From Vibrio algicola (GTDB lineage Bacteria > Pseudomonadota > Gammaproteobacteria > Enterobacterales > Vibrionaceae): 64,000 bases of DNA. How positions within the stretch are numbered: position 1 is the first letter of the stretch; each line of letters opens with the position of its first letter. The position numbers were made by a program, and so were the translations under genes. The notes beneath the pieces were generated by a model. The model was given only the letters and a program-made list of their open reading frames with translations. It was not told the origin of the DNA and ran no database searches. The stretch covers positions 496,001 through 560,000 of the forward strand of contig NZ_CP045699.1 of assembly GCF_009601765.2 (NCBI RefSeq). Reading direction: 5' to 3'. Below, piece by piece: positions 53,996-63,650 of this stretch.

Positions 53996-54033
53996 ATGCA
54001 CAATACCTGAGCAGCAACTTACTGTGATGGGTC

Positions 54034-54240
54034 TTACATCGCAAAGGTGCGAATACGGTTGATGGCTAAATTAATTTCTTTGACAGTTTGGTAGTGTTTA
54101 TTTTCTGGCTGAGCTGGAACCATTAACTTGGCATTGTCGAACTCAAACTTACCCATACCGTCAATTTCGATATAACCTTTAAATAGGCGGCTAATGTGCT
54201 TGGCGATTTGTTCTGGAGTGTAACGTTTAAACAGTCTCAT
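54034..54240 (-). CDS. ytfK: YtfK/DUF1107 family small protein
   Basis: A 68-residue protein, the same length as E. coli YtfK. MRLFKRYTPEQIAKHISRLFKGYIEIDGMGKFEFDNAKLMVP parallels the family start (RYNPLQVAKYV, then GAFEFDKGKILIP). The E. coli protein stimulates SpoT-dependent ppGpp accumulation under phosphate or fatty-acid starvation; whether the Vibrio protein does so is inference. AAGGATG eight bases before this ATG decides the start; a longer frame upstream looks spurious. Confidence 0.85.
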   Translation of the reverse strand: MRLFKRYTPEQIAKHISRLFKGYIEIDGMGKFEFDNAKLMVPAQPENKHYQTVKEINLAINRIRTFAM

Positions 54241-54303
54241 ACTAACATCCTTATAGTAATTGGCGTATATTATACAGGATGATGTGTTACAGAAGTGTTT
54301 CAA

Positions 54304-54540
54304 TGTGATATTAAATGTGACAAGAGTTGGGTTTTGATTATTTAAAGTGGTAGTCGAAAGCTTGTTTTTTAGCCGTTAATTCTGATTTTTTATGTTTTGA
54401 TGGTGACAGATTTGTTTTAAGTATTAGTTGCTGGTTTATTGGACTGTGAGTCGGTTGCCTAAGATCGAGGTTGGAAAGTGTGGGTTGGGGAAAGTTGATA
54501 GGGTGGAAAAGATGGAAGACTTCACGGGTTGCTAGAGACA
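54304..54540. other. Gap between ytfK and the candidate small RNA
   Basis: An AT-rich stretch with G-rich runs near 54450-54520. A 67-codon frame on the minus strand has no ribosome site or family likeness. I see no supported feature. Confidence 0.4.
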
Positions 54541-54697
54541 AAAAAAAACCGCATTTAAGGTGCGGGCAAAATCACAGATGCATTATATAAAGTGAATAGT
54601 TAGGAGTTCAACTATAGCGGTTGTTCCAACCATCAATCACTTAACTTGTTACTTGGTTAGGAAAAAGGCATCCACCAAAGTAAAACAAGTGTCATTA
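54541..54697 (-). ncRNA. Candidate small RNA downstream of ygfZ
   Basis: On the minus strand a TATAAT box (54704-54709) is followed by a chain of stem-loops. ACTTGTT...ACTTTGG pairs with CCAAGT/AACAAGT (54690-54640), GGTTG pairs with CAACC (about 54635-54620), and TAGTT with AACTA. An AU-rich single strand follows, then a terminator (CCGCA/TGCGG, U9 at 54541-54549). The start would be near 54697, giving about 157 nt. No good -35 is seen, and the terminator could instead be that of ygfZ, so this is a candidate only. Confidence 0.42.
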
Positions 54698-54847
54698 CCA
54701 TACATTATATCGATACGTATGGGTAATTATTCACAATTAGTTAATATAAATTCTATATTATTGGCAGTTGTATGAGAGCGATATTGCTTTTAAAAGACGA
54801 TAATGACATCTTTTTTCTACAAAAAAGAGATCTTAATCGATACACCT

Positions 54848-55828
54848 CTAATCATCTTGTTGTAGAGAATAAGGCAAGCTGCCAAACGTCAGTTCACTTT
54901 CAGGCTGTTGAGTTAAGCGCAATCGAGTGTCAGTGTCTAAGTTATTCGGTAGTACCGCTAAGCCAATCAGTTTGTTATCTGAGTAATGATAGTGTGCCAG
55001 AAGTTTACCTGCATTACGCCAGTTCTCTCCTACTTGGCGCTCAACACTAAGATCATCGGGTAATGTGCTACCCGCTTGGCCTTCAAGTAAGAACATGGCA
55101 CGCTTATTAATGCCGCGATATTTAGCACGAGCAATAGTTTCTTGACCGGTATAACACCCCTTAGTAAAAGAGATGCCGTCAAGCGCCTGCAAATTCATCG
55201 CTTGCGGAATATGTTCTAATTGCTCGGCAGCATCTAGACGAGGGCGGGCGGAGATAACATCGGCCCAATCCCAAATACTTTCATCGCAAAGTGTCGCACC
55301 CGCTGATAATGCACTTTCTGCGCACGGGGTTACTTGCTCATTTGATATCAACAACAACCAACGATTACGGTCTATTCTCACCGCGGTTCCGCCGGCAATC
55401 GCTCGCACATCGCTATCGTCATCGTTTAAACCATTAATGAAGCTATCCGCTTGCTCGCCGATTAATCCAATACAGACATCATCACTTTGCAGGATCTCAA
55501 TTTTAGAGAAAACCGCGTATTTTTTAATTTCGACCAGTTCTTTTTCAATCGCAGAACGTCGTTGAAATAACGCATACCCGTGATTGTGGTGGAATAATTG
55601 AAATACACTCAGCATCTTTCCTTTTGCATCACAATGCGCGCCTAATGTGCTTTTATTTGCCTCCAAAGTCACCACGTTATTGGTGATTTGTCCTTGTAAG
55701 TAAGATTTTTTATCATCACCGACCATGGTAATGCTTGACCATGAAGGTAATGGGCACAAAATCAAATCAGGTAAGGTATCTGTAGAAGAGAAAGATAATG
55801 GTGATACAGAAGGAGTCCAATTCATCAT
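54848..55828 (-). CDS. ygfZ: tRNA-modifying / Fe-S cluster protein YgfZ
   Basis: A 326-residue folate-binding GcvT-like protein. The diagnostic motif KGCYTGQE lies in ISFTKGCYTGQETIARAKYRG near residue 228. DDKKSYLQGQITNNV near the start and the N-terminal NSTLGAHCDAKGKM-like region fit. It supports assembly or repair of certain Fe-S enzymes such as MiaB. AGGG precedes a double ATG. It is divergent from sdhE, as in E. coli. Confidence 0.94.
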   Translation of the reverse strand: MMNWTPSVSPLSFSSTDTLPDLILCPLPSWSSITMVGDDKKSYLQGQITNNVVTLEANKSTLGAHCDAKGKMLSVFQLFHHNHGYALFQRRSAIEKELVEIKKYAVFSKIEILQSDDVCIGLIGEQADSFINGLNDDDSDVRAIAGGTAVRIDRNRWLLLISNEQVTPCAESALSAGATLCDESIWDWADVISARPRLDAAEQLEHIPQAMNLQALDGISFTKGCYTGQETIARAKYRGINKRAMFLLEGQAGSTLPDDLSVERQVGENWRNAGKLLAHYHYSDNKLIGLAVLPNNLDTDTRLRLTQQPESELTFGSLPYSLQQDD

Positions 55829-56056
55829 AAAGCCCTGAGATAGAAAGTTGTGGTTATGGTAAACCTGTCGCTTAGATTTGTCACCTTTCCCTTATTGTCG
55901 GTCTTTGAAGTGTCGATAAACGAACTATGCTTAAAAGCCACCGTCGTTAACTACGGTAGTTTAGCGCTGATTTTTTATGACAATGTGATAATGATACTAG
56001 TGAGAAAAGGGTCAGACTGGTAGACTTAAGTGATTAAAATAATGGATGGAACGATT

Positions 56057-56317
56057 ATGTATAAACCTGAAGAAAAAGCACGAATCAAATGGGCTTGTCG
56101 CCGTGGTATGTTAGAACTTGATGTCGTGATCATGCCATTTTTTGAAGAATGTTTTGATGACTTAACAGAATCAGAGCAACAGCAATTTGTTTCGCTACTG
56201 GAGTGTGATGATCCAGACCTCTTTACTTGGGTAATGGGACATGGGCGTAGTGAACACTTAGGTCATGCCAAGCTAGTGGATAAAATCGTTGCCCATAATC
56301 TCAGTAAAGTGCGTTAA
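56057..56317 (+). CDS. sdhE: Succinate dehydrogenase flavinylation factor SdhE
   Basis: An 86-residue protein of the SdhE/YgfY family. The RGxxE motif, needed for flavinylation of SdhA, reads RRGMLELD near residue 14. [10 protein letters not shown] near 60 is also typical. The ATG chosen gives the usual length; ATGs further upstream would add an unlike leader. Its end overlaps ygfX by about 29 bp. It is divergent from ygfZ. Confidence 0.94.
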   Translation: MYKPEEKARIKWACRRGMLELDVVIMPFFEECFDDLTESEQQQFVSLLECDDPDLFTWVMGHGRSEHLGHAKLVDKIVAHNLSKVR

Positions 56318-56735
56318 TCCCGAGCAACTGGTTTACCGCCGTCATCATTTTCACTATCAAGACACAGCAATCCCTCATATTATCGCACTGATTTTCTTTC
56401 TGGTGCTGAATTGGGTGATTGTTGTTTCTCTATCTCCGCTACTGCTATCGCTGCTATTAATACAACTATCATTCAAACTTTACTTTGATTCTGATCGCTT
56501 TGATTTTGAGTGGCAGGATAATTGCGCTTCTTATCCGCTAGAGTCTTTATTTGTGCCTGTGAAATCGGTTCAAACCGAACTTAGAATGTGGTTAATACAA
56601 ATTCGACTTGAGGGAAAAGTGATCCACTTATGGCGGCATCAATTTAGCGATCCTGACTATCGGCGTTTGTTGGTATTATTAACCCAAGAAAGTGCCCACA
56701 ATGTAGGCCGATTAGAGATAAAAAAAGAGCCGTAG
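56289..56735 (+). CDS. ygfX: YgfX (CptA) family membrane protein
   Basis: A 148-residue protein if the TTG at 56289 is the start; no in-frame ATG occurs early, so the exact start is uncertain. Two adjacent helices ([19 protein letters not shown] and [16 protein letters not shown]) lead to a cytoplasmic beta-rich domain ending [19 protein letters not shown], which resembles the family end. In E. coli YgfX is proposed as a toxin-like partner of SdhE. The overlap with sdhE indicates coupling. The last bases also hold the U-tract of the nadB terminator. Confidence 0.8.
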   Translation: MPIISVKCVNPEQLVYRRHHFHYQDTAIPHIIALIFFLVLNWVIVVSLSPLLLSLLLIQLSFKLYFDSDRFDFEWQDNCASYPLESLFVPVKSVQTELRMWLIQIRLEGKVIHLWRHQFSDPDYRRLLVLLTQESAHNVGRLEIKKEP

Positions 56736-56756
56736 AACTTATCAAGATCACGACTC
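56721..56756 (-). terminator. nadB terminator overlapping the ygfX end
   Basis: On the minus strand GAGTCGT pairs with ACGGCTC (one G-U), followed by U6-U7 that lies inside the ygfX coding end. Confidence 0.65.
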
Positions 56757-56778
56757 AAATCTATGGTTATTAAAAGAA

Positions 56779-58413
56779 TTAAAACAACGGATTGGTGGTT
56801 CTAAAGGTTTCAGGTTCTAAAATAGTTGGGCCGCTACTTTCTAACTTGTCTGGGTAGTCTAGGGTGTAATGTAACCCACGACTTTCCTTTCTTGCCATCG
56901 CGCAGCGCACCATTAACTCCGCTACTTGCAATAAATTACGCAGCTCGAGTAGATTATTAGAGACTCGGAAGTGGCTGTAATATTCATGGGTTTCTTGTTG
57001 CAATAATTGAATCCTGCGCATCGCTCGTTCTAAGCGTTTATCGGTGCGCACAATCCCCATGTAATCCCACATAAATAAACGTAATTCATGCCAGTTATGT
57101 TGCAAGATGACTTCTTCATCCGAATTGGTGACTTGGCTTTCATCCCAATAAGGTAATGAGGCTGGTAAGGTCGCTTTATCAAAATTGGCAATAATATCGT
57201 TAGCCGCAGACCATGCGTACACCACACACTCTAATAATGAGTTAGATGCAAGACGGTTGGCACCATGTAATCCGGTATAGGTAACTTCCCCAACAGCATA
57301 AAGATTTTTAAGATCGGTTTGACCTTGCTGATTGACCATAACACCGCCACAGGTATAATGCGCTGCCGGTACAATCGGGATCGGCTCTTGGGTCATATCA
57401 ATGCCAAGATCTTTTAAGCGCATATAAATAGTCGGGAAATGTTTCTCGATAAAGTCAGCTGGTTTATGGCTAATATCAAGATACATGCAATCGGCGCCTA
57501 AACGCTTCATCTCAAAATCAATCGCTCGCGCCACAATATCGCGCGGGGCCAGTTCGCCGCGCTGATCAAAATCGTGCATAAAGCGCGTACCATCTGGGCG
57601 TTTTAAATAAGCGCCTTCACCGCGCAACGCTTCGGTCAGTAAGAAATTACGCGCTTCAGGGTGGAACAAGCAAGTAGGGTGGAATTGGTTAAATTCTAAG
57701 TTAGCCACTCGACAGCCTGCGCGCCACGCCATCGCAATACCATCGCCAGAAGAGACATCAGGATTTGAGGTATATTGGTACACTTTAGATGCGCCACCGG
57801 TGGCCAATACCACAAATTTCGCTCGTACTGATTCAACATGTTCTTGGTTACGGTTCCAGATATAGGCACCAACGATTTTTTTCGCATCGCCGCCAATTTT
57901 ATCTTCGGTAATTAAATCTAAGGCATTGTAACGTTCAAGGAAATGGATATTAGGATGACGAGCGACATTATCTTGTAGTGAGGTTTGCATTGCCATGCCA
58001 GTTGCATCGGCTGCATGAAGAATGCGGCGATGACTATGCCCACCTTCACGGGTTAAGTGATGCTTTGGATTGGCGCTTTTATCGTTTTCATCAAAATCAA
58101 ATGGCACCCCGCCATCAATTAACCACTGCACACATTCTTTAGAATTTTTAGCAATAAAGTTGACGGTGTCTTTTTCACAAATGCCAGCGCCGGCGATTAA
58201 GGTATCTTCAACATGAGATTCAATACTGTCATTTTCATCGAAAACCGCAGCAATACCACCTTGGGCATAATAAGTTGAGCCTTCTGACATCGGTCCTTTG
58301 CTGAGCACCATTACCTTGCCGAAAGCGGCAACACGTAACGCCAACGATAAACCGGCCGCGCCACTACCAATCACCAGAACATCACATTGGTGCTCATTAC
58401 TATTTGAATTCAT
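56779..58413 (-). CDS. nadB: L-aspartate oxidase
   Basis: A 544-residue FAD enzyme that oxidises L-aspartate to iminoaspartate, first step of de novo NAD synthesis. FAD motif [18 protein letters not shown] is at residues 12-29, [12 protein letters not shown] near 47, [14 protein letters not shown] near 125, and [20 protein letters not shown] near 377. The C-terminal helical domain is complete. It is divergent from rpoE across about 400 bp, a common arrangement in gammaproteobacteria. Confidence 0.97.
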   Translation of the reverse strand: MNSNSNEHQCDVLVIGSGAAGLSLALRVAAFGKVMVLSKGPMSEGSTYYAQGGIAAVFDENDSIESHVEDTLIAGAGICEKDTVNFIAKNSKECVQWLIDGGVPFDFDENDKSANPKHHLTREGGHSHRRILHAADATGMAMQTSLQDNVARHPNIHFLERYNALDLITEDKIGGDAKKIVGAYIWNRNQEHVESVRAKFVVLATGGASKVYQYTSNPDVSSGDGIAMAWRAGCRVANLEFNQFHPTCLFHPEARNFLLTEALRGEGAYLKRPDGTRFMHDFDQRGELAPRDIVARAIDFEMKRLGADCMYLDISHKPADFIEKHFPTIYMRLKDLGIDMTQEPIPIVPAAHYTCGGVMVNQQGQTDLKNLYAVGEVTYTGLHGANRLASNSLLECVVYAWSAANDIIANFDKATLPASLPYWDESQVTNSDEEVILQHNWHELRLFMWDYMGIVRTDKRLERAMRRIQLLQQETHEYYSHFRVSNNLLELRNLLQVAELMVRCAMARKESRGLHYTLDYPDKLESSGPTILEPETFRTTNPLF

Positions 58414-58816
58414 AAGCTTGTATCAATCCCTAATTATGTGGTTGAATCAATGAATTACACTAAGTTAGCCTAGGCGGCATAATTCATTCTTGTTATTTGA
58501 CTCATAATTGTTACTTGAGCGATATAAATAACAAAAAAAATACTAATTAATGTATAGATGCCCTTATAATGACGGCCATAAATGAATAAGCATTCCCCTG
58601 CATCAGCGTTACAGTGGCTGATTGGGTGATCTGAGTGAATGATAATTACATCACACTTTATAATTGAAAAGCGAAAAATTTTAATTTATGGAACTTTTTT
58701 TGTTTTCCCAAGTCATAATTAGTGATCGGCTAAGCTGTGATGTCCATTTTCAATATACAGAAACAGCGTTCATATCTGAGAAGATAAGAGCATAACAACA
58801 GGGGTAGGTGCTCGAA
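58414..58816. other. Divergent nadB-rpoE region
   Basis: A 400-bp gap. It contains the sigma-E-type promoter at 58690-58718 and a TATAAT at 58565-58570 that lacks a strong -35. The nadB promoter should lie in the left part. No other feature is recognised. Confidence 0.5.
58690..58718 (+). promoter_or_regulatory. Sigma-E-type promoter of rpoE
   Basis: GGAACTT at 58690-58696 is the classic sigma-E -35 element. TCATAA at 58713-58718, 16 nt later, is an acceptable -10. It lies about 100 bp upstream of rpoE, consistent with autoregulation. Confidence 0.75.
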
Positions 58817-59398
58817 ATGAGCGAGCAGTTGACTGATCAAGTCTTAATTGAGCGGGTTCAAAATGGTGATAAGCAAGCATTCAATCTTTTGGTCATCAAG
58901 TACCAAAACAAGGTATGCAGCTTAATATCACGATACATAAAAAACCCAGCAGATGTGCCGGATGTTGCTCAAGAGGCGTTTATTAAAGCCTATCGAGCCA
59001 TTCCGGGGTTTCGTGGTGAAAGTGCTTTTTACACTTGGTTGTATCGCATTGCGGTCAATACCGCTAAAAACCACATTGTCGCTCAATCACGTCGACCTCC
59101 AGCCAGTGATGTCGATGCAGAAGACGCAGAATATTACGAATCTGGTAGTGCATTAAAAGAAATATCGAACCCTGAGAACTTAACGTTGTCAGAAGAATTA
59201 AAGCAGGTGGTTTTTCACGCAATTGAAGCACTGCCTGAAGATTTGAAAACAGCAATGACCTTACGCGAACTAGATGGTTTAAGTTACGAAGAAATTGCTG
59301 AAGTGATGGATTGTCCTGTTGGGACCGTTCGTTCTCGGATATTCCGGGCTCGTGATGCAGTGGAAAAGAAAATAACCCCACTTATGCAGCGCCAATAG
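58817..59398 (+). CDS. rpoE: RNA polymerase sigma factor RpoE (sigma-E)
   Basis: A 193-residue ECF sigma factor, nearly collinear with E. coli RpoE from MSEQLTDQVLIERVQ. Region 2 (DVAQEAFIKAYRAIPGFRGESAFYTWLYRIAVNTAKN) and region 4 (LDGLSYEEIAEVMDCPVGTVRSRIFRARDAVE) are complete. It directs the envelope-stress response to misfolded outer-membrane proteins. A GTG three codons earlier is possible. It is first in the rpoE-rseA-rseB-rseC operon. Confidence 0.98.
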   Translation: MSEQLTDQVLIERVQNGDKQAFNLLVIKYQNKVCSLISRYIKNPADVPDVAQEAFIKAYRAIPGFRGESAFYTWLYRIAVNTAKNHIVAQSRRPPASDVDAEDAEYYESGSALKEISNPENLTLSEELKQVVFHAIEALPEDLKTAMTLRELDGLSYEEIAEVMDCPVGTVRSRIFRARDAVEKKITPLMQRQ

Positions 59399-59420
59399 CC
59401 TTATAAATACGGTGATGAAT

Positions 59421-60005
59421 ATGACCAGTAAACAACAGATCTCAGCTCTAATGGATGGCGAGCTTGTCGATCAATCATTGATAAGCGATATTGAAAACGA
59501 TGCTGAAGCACAGCAATCGTGGAGTCATTATCATTTAATCGGTGATACGTTGCGCGGAGAAGCGCCGCAGAATATGCCCGCTTGGGATATCGCAGCAAAT
59601 GTTGCGATGGCACTGGATGCAGAGCCTGCGCATTCTACCCATAACCAAGGGTTAACCAATGTAACTCCGATGATAGAATCGCAACCTAAACCACAAAAAG
59701 CACGTAAAGCGATGCCTGCGTGGTTATCGAATATTACTCAGATTGGTATTGCCGCTTGTGTGTCTATGGTAGTAGTGCTTGGAGTGCAACAATATTCTGG
59801 TAGCAACTCAGCACCAACTGATGCCGATCAATTACCCGTTCTACAAACGATTCCTTTTGCTGGATCGGCAGAGCCTGTGAGTTTAACTCGTGATTCAATC
59901 CGCCCTCAATCCGGTGAAGCGAAAGCGATGGAACAGCACCGACGCATTAATGCTTTAATGCAAGATTATGAATTGCAGTTACGTCTTAATCACACCAGTG
60001 AATAA
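59421..60005 (+). CDS. rseA: Anti-sigma-E factor RseA
   Basis: A 194-residue single-pass membrane protein. The cytoplasmic anti-sigma domain starts MTSKQQISALMDGEL; the single helix is about residues 110-130 (IGIAACVSMVVVLGVQQY). The periplasmic part ends in HRRINALMQDYELQLRL, the RseB-binding region type. DegS and RseP cleavage of RseA releases sigma-E. Two ATGs 2-3 codons upstream are alternative starts. It lies 22 bp after rpoE. Confidence 0.95.
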   Translation: MTSKQQISALMDGELVDQSLISDIENDAEAQQSWSHYHLIGDTLRGEAPQNMPAWDIAANVAMALDAEPAHSTHNQGLTNVTPMIESQPKPQKARKAMPAWLSNITQIGIAACVSMVVVLGVQQYSGSNSAPTDADQLPVLQTIPFAGSAEPVSLTRDSIRPQSGEAKAMEQHRRINALMQDYELQLRLNHTSE

Positions 60006-60031
60006 CTGCTTAACACCAGAGCGGTAACATA

Positions 60032-61042
60032 ATGAAAAAACTACTGATTAGTATTGGATTACTATTCAGCTTATTTAGTCAAATTGCCTCAGCAGACGAT
60101 ACTGTCTCTGCTGAGGCTTTGTTGCATCAGATGAGCGAAGCCAGTCAAACCCTTAGTTATGAAATGTCTTACATTCTGATTAAGAAAAACAGCATTGAAC
60201 CGCTGCTTTATCGTCATGCGGTCGATAAGAACAAGCAACTGGCGCATTTAGTCTACTTAAGCGGCCCGATCCGTGAAGTGATCCGGCGTGCGGATGAAGT
60301 GAGCTATGTCGAGCCTGGCATCGAGCCATTTAGTATCAGCTCTGGCAGCATGGTCGGTCCTATCATACCTATGATTAATACCAATATTGATCAGCTCGCT
60401 CAGTTGTATGACTTTGTCAAAATGGGCCGTGCTCGTGAAGCTGGCGCTGCCTGTCAAGTGATCCGCGTAGTGCCAAAAGATGGGCTGCGTTATTCCTATG
60501 TGGTTTGGATTGATGAGCGCACTAAATTGCCTTTACGCGCTGATTTAGTGGAACGTAATGGTGAAGTGTTAGAGCAATATCGCACCATTTCTTATGCGGT
60601 TAGCGAACACATCACCAATATACTTGAACGTTTAAATACCATTGAATTACCGGATGTTCTAACTATTCCTAAGCCTCAACCAACCCTTGCCGATTGGAAA
60701 GTGAGTTGGGTGCCAAATGGTTTTAAAGCCAATGATTTGAATCGATACCGTATTCCGATCACCGATAGCGTGGTTGAAAGCCAACTTTATAGCGACGGTT
60801 TATTTAGCTTTTCGGTGTATGTTTCGGATCTAGATTCACCAGATAGCAAAGCACAAATTTACCGTCAAGGTCGTCGCACGTTGCAAACCTTTGTTAAAGA
60901 TAATAAAGAGATTTCAGTGATCGGTGACATTCCCGCGGTAACGGCGAAACGTATTGCCGATTCGGTGGTATTTACAGCGGCAACAAGTAATAACGCCTCG
61001 AATACCAATAAAGCAACCACAGCCCAAGGTGGTCAAAAATGA
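60032..61042 (+). CDS. rseB: Sigma-E regulatory protein RseB
   Basis: A 336-residue periplasmic protein. A signal peptide (KKLLISIGLLFSLFSQIASA) precedes the MucB/RseB LolA-like N-terminal domain (ASQTLSYEMSYILIKKNSIEPLLYRHAV) and the smaller C-terminal domain (WVPNGFKANDLNRYRI). It binds the RseA periplasmic domain to block DegS and senses lipopolysaccharide. It overlaps rseC by four bases (ATGA). Confidence 0.95.
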   Translation: MKKLLISIGLLFSLFSQIASADDTVSAEALLHQMSEASQTLSYEMSYILIKKNSIEPLLYRHAVDKNKQLAHLVYLSGPIREVIRRADEVSYVEPGIEPFSISSGSMVGPIIPMINTNIDQLAQLYDFVKMGRAREAGAACQVIRVVPKDGLRYSYVVWIDERTKLPLRADLVERNGEVLEQYRTISYAVSEHITNILERLNTIELPDVLTIPKPQPTLADWKVSWVPNGFKANDLNRYRIPITDSVVESQLYSDGLFSFSVYVSDLDSPDSKAQIYRQGRRTLQTFVKDNKEISVIGDIPAVTAKRIADSVVFTAATSNNASNTNKATTAQGGQK

Positions 61043-61527
61043 TGACTGCTTTGGCAACTGTCATCGATGTCGCAAGTCGCAGTGGTAAGCTGGTGGTCAA
61101 AGTGAGTTGTGAACAACAGACCAGCTGCAATCATTGCAAATCGCAAAAAAGTTGCGGTACTGGCATGGTATCTAAAGCGCTAGGTAATAAATCGCATGAA
61201 TGGCAATTGGACTCAGATCAATTAGCTCAAGCCGGTAAAAGCCTGAAAGCAGGGCAAATTGTCGAGATCGGTCTACCTGAAAAAAGCCTAGTGCTTTCTG
61301 CGTTAACTGTTTATTTGTTGCCTTTAGTGGCGATGATGCTTGGTAGTTTGATCGCGCAAGTGTGGTTACGACCATTATTGGGCGGCGGAGAAGGCATTGT
61401 GATCTTTATGTTCTTCTTATTTGGTGGTGTGGGTATTTACTTTGCAAAGCCTCTCACCGATTGGTTAGAGACCAAAGTTGGCCGTGAAGTGAGTTTAATT
61501 CGAGTGTTAGGCCAGCCTATTTGTTGA
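61039..61527 (+). CDS. rseC: Sigma-E regulon membrane protein RseC
   Basis: A 162-residue protein with two membrane helices (SALTVYLLPLVAMMLGSLIAQV and IVIFMFFLFGGVGIYFA) and a cytoplasmic N-terminal Cys cluster, CEQQTSCNHCKSQKSCGTG, giving C-x5-C-x2-C-x5-C. This pattern is typical of RseC and allows an Fe-S site. In E. coli it is tied to SoxR reduction with Rsx/Rnf. Last gene of the rpoE operon, overlapping rseB. Confidence 0.94.
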   Translation: MMTALATVIDVASRSGKLVVKVSCEQQTSCNHCKSQKSCGTGMVSKALGNKSHEWQLDSDQLAQAGKSLKAGQIVEIGLPEKSLVLSALTVYLLPLVAMMLGSLIAQVWLRPLLGGGEGIVIFMFFLFGGVGIYFAKPLTDWLETKVGREVSLIRVLGQPIC

Positions 61528-61709
61528 TCCCATCGCCCCTTCTTACGCCAGTGACAGTGATAACGCTGTTGCTTCAAGTTACGTCTTCAAGTCATAAGGG
61601 TATAGCTACCTTGCTTGAAATTGGGTAGAATCCCATCCACTTTAATGAAACCCGCTTATTGAGCGTGCGTTTCTATTTTTCATTTTTTAAATTGAGTATC
61701 GTCATTAGC

Positions 61710-63503
61710 ATGAAGCACATTCGTAATTTTTCGATTATCGCCCACATCGACCACGGTAAGTCGACCCTTTCTGATCGTCTCATCCAAGTTTGTGGAGGCC
61801 TATCTGAACGTGAAATGGCGGCTCAAGTATTAGACTCAATGGATCTTGAGCGTGAGCGCGGCATTACCATTAAAGCACAAAGCGTTACCTTAGATTATAA
61901 AGCCAACGATGGTGAAACCTACCAGTTGAACTTTATCGATACCCCAGGACACGTTGATTTCTCATATGAAGTATCTCGCTCTCTAGCGGCGTGTGAAGGT
62001 GCGTTATTGGTGGTTGATGCCGGTCAAGGGGTTGAAGCTCAAACTTTGGCTAACTGTTACACCGCGATTGAAATGGAACTGGAAGTGGTACCAATCTTAA
62101 ACAAGATTGATTTACCTGCGGCCGATCCAGAACGCGTAGCAGAAGAAATTGAAGACATCGTAGGTATTGATGCGATGGAAGCGGTACGTTGTTCGGCCAA
62201 AACCGGTATCGGCGTCGATCTGGTATTAGAAGAAATTGTTAAATCTATCCCCGCGCCAGAAGGTGATCCAGATGGGCCACTGCAAGCACTGATCATTGAC
62301 TCATGGTTTGATAACTACTTAGGTGTAGTGTCTTTGGTTCGAATCAAAAATGGTTCACTGAAGAAAAATGACAAAATCAAAGTGATGAGCACTGGCCAAG
62401 TTTGGGGAGTGGATCGCATTGGTATCTTTACACCAAAGCAAATCGATACCGATGGTTTGAACACTGGTGAAGTAGGCTGGGTAGTATGTGGTATTAAAGA
62501 TATTTTAGGCGCGCCAGTGGGGGATACATTAACTCACGCTAAAGGCGGCTGTGAAACTCGTCTTCCAGGCTTTAAAAAAGTAAAACCTCAAGTCTATGCT
62601 GGCTTGTTCCCGGTATCATCGGATGACTATGAAAACTTCCGTGATGCACTGGGCAAGTTAAGCTTAAACGACGCCTCATTATTTTATGAACCAGAAAGCT
62701 CAGCCGCATTAGGCTTTGGTTTCCGTTGTGGTTTCCTTGGCATGTTGCACATGGAAATCATTCAAGAACGTTTAGAGCGTGAATACGATTTAGACTTGAT
62801 CACAACGGCGCCAACCGTAGTGTATGAAGTGGTAAAAACCGATAAAACCATCATGTATGTTGATAGCCCTGCAAAACTGCCCGCTATTAATGATATTGAT
62901 GAAATTCGTGAGCCAATTGCCCGTTGTAATATTTTAGTGCCAGCCGATTACTTAGGTAACGTGATCACTTTATGTATCGAAAAACGTGGTACTCAAGTGG
63001 ATATGGTTTACCACGGTAACCAAGTTGCCTTAACTTACGATCTGCCAATGGCGGAAGTAGTGTTGGATTTCTTCGATCGTCTAAAATCAACTTCACGCGG
63101 TTATGCATCACTGGATTACAACTTCCAACGTTACCAGTTATCAAGCATGGTACGAGTGGATGTATTGCTTAATGGCGATACGGTTGATGCACTGGCGATC
63201 ATTACTCACAAAGACAACTCACAAAATCGTGGTCGTCAATTAGTTGAGAAAATGAAAGAATTTATCCCTCGTCAAATGTTTGATATTGCGATTCAAGCGG
63301 CGATTGGTAACCACATTATTGCCCGTTCTACCGTGAAACAATTGCGTAAAAACGTAATCGCAAAATGTTATGGCGGCGATGTGAGTCGTAAGAAAAAGCT
63401 ATTGAAGAAACAAAAAGAAGGTAAAAAACGCATGAAGCAGATTGGTAATGTTGAATTACCACAAGAAGCGTTCCTTGCGATCCTTCATGTTGGTAAAGAT
63501 TAA
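61710..63503 (+). CDS. lepA: Elongation factor 4 (LepA)
   Basis: A 597-residue translational GTPase. G1 is [15 protein letters not shown]3 is [10 protein letters not shown]4 is NKID, and the C-terminal domain unique to LepA ends [32 protein letters not shown]. The start [16 protein letters not shown] matches the family; longer in-frame starts add an unlike leader. LepA acts on translation initiation and back-translocation. It lies between rseC and lepB as in E. coli. Confidence 0.98.
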   Translation: MKHIRNFSIIAHIDHGKSTLSDRLIQVCGGLSEREMAAQVLDSMDLERERGITIKAQSVTLDYKANDGETYQLNFIDTPGHVDFSYEVSRSLAACEGALLVVDAGQGVEAQTLANCYTAIEMELEVVPILNKIDLPAADPERVAEEIEDIVGIDAMEAVRCSAKTGIGVDLVLEEIVKSIPAPEGDPDGPLQALIIDSWFDNYLGVVSLVRIKNGSLKKNDKIKVMSTGQVWGVDRIGIFTPKQIDTDGLNTGEVGWVVCGIKDILGAPVGDTLTHAKGGCETRLPGFKKVKPQVYAGLFPVSSDDYENFRDALGKLSLNDASLFYEPESSAALGFGFRCGFLGMLHMEIIQERLEREYDLDLITTAPTVVYEVVKTDKTIMYVDSPAKLPAINDIDEIREPIARCNILVPADYLGNVITLCIEKRGTQVDMVYHGNQVALTYDLPMAEVVLDFFDRLKSTSRGYASLDYNFQRYQLSSMVRVDVLLNGDTVDALAIITHKDNSQNRGRQLVEKMKEFIPRQMFDIAIQAAIGNHIIARSTVKQLRKNVIAKCYGGDVSRKKKLLKKQKEGKKRMKQIGNVELPQEAFLAILHVGKD

Positions 63504-63564
63504 TTTTCCAAGCATTGATGTTAGCAAAGCTTGGGTCTGACAATATCTTTACTCGATAACCAGA

Positions 63565-63598
63565 AGTGAAAGAGTGCGCTCTTTCACTTTGCTTGTTT
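63565..63598 (+). terminator. Stem-loop between lepA and lepB
   Basis: A perfect 10-bp stem AGTGAAAGAG/CTCTTTCACT with a TGCG loop, followed by a T-rich stretch. It may attenuate transcription from lepA into lepB. Confidence 0.6.
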
Positions 63599-63650
63599 TT
63601 GAACAGCCTAGTTTTTCACTGTTCTTATTAGAAAATTATAGGGAAGCCAA

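Noticed and set aside
54772..55050. 92-codon frame on the plus strand over the end of ygfZ
   Set aside because: It is mostly antisense to the ygfZ C-terminal codons; ygfZ is clearly the real gene.
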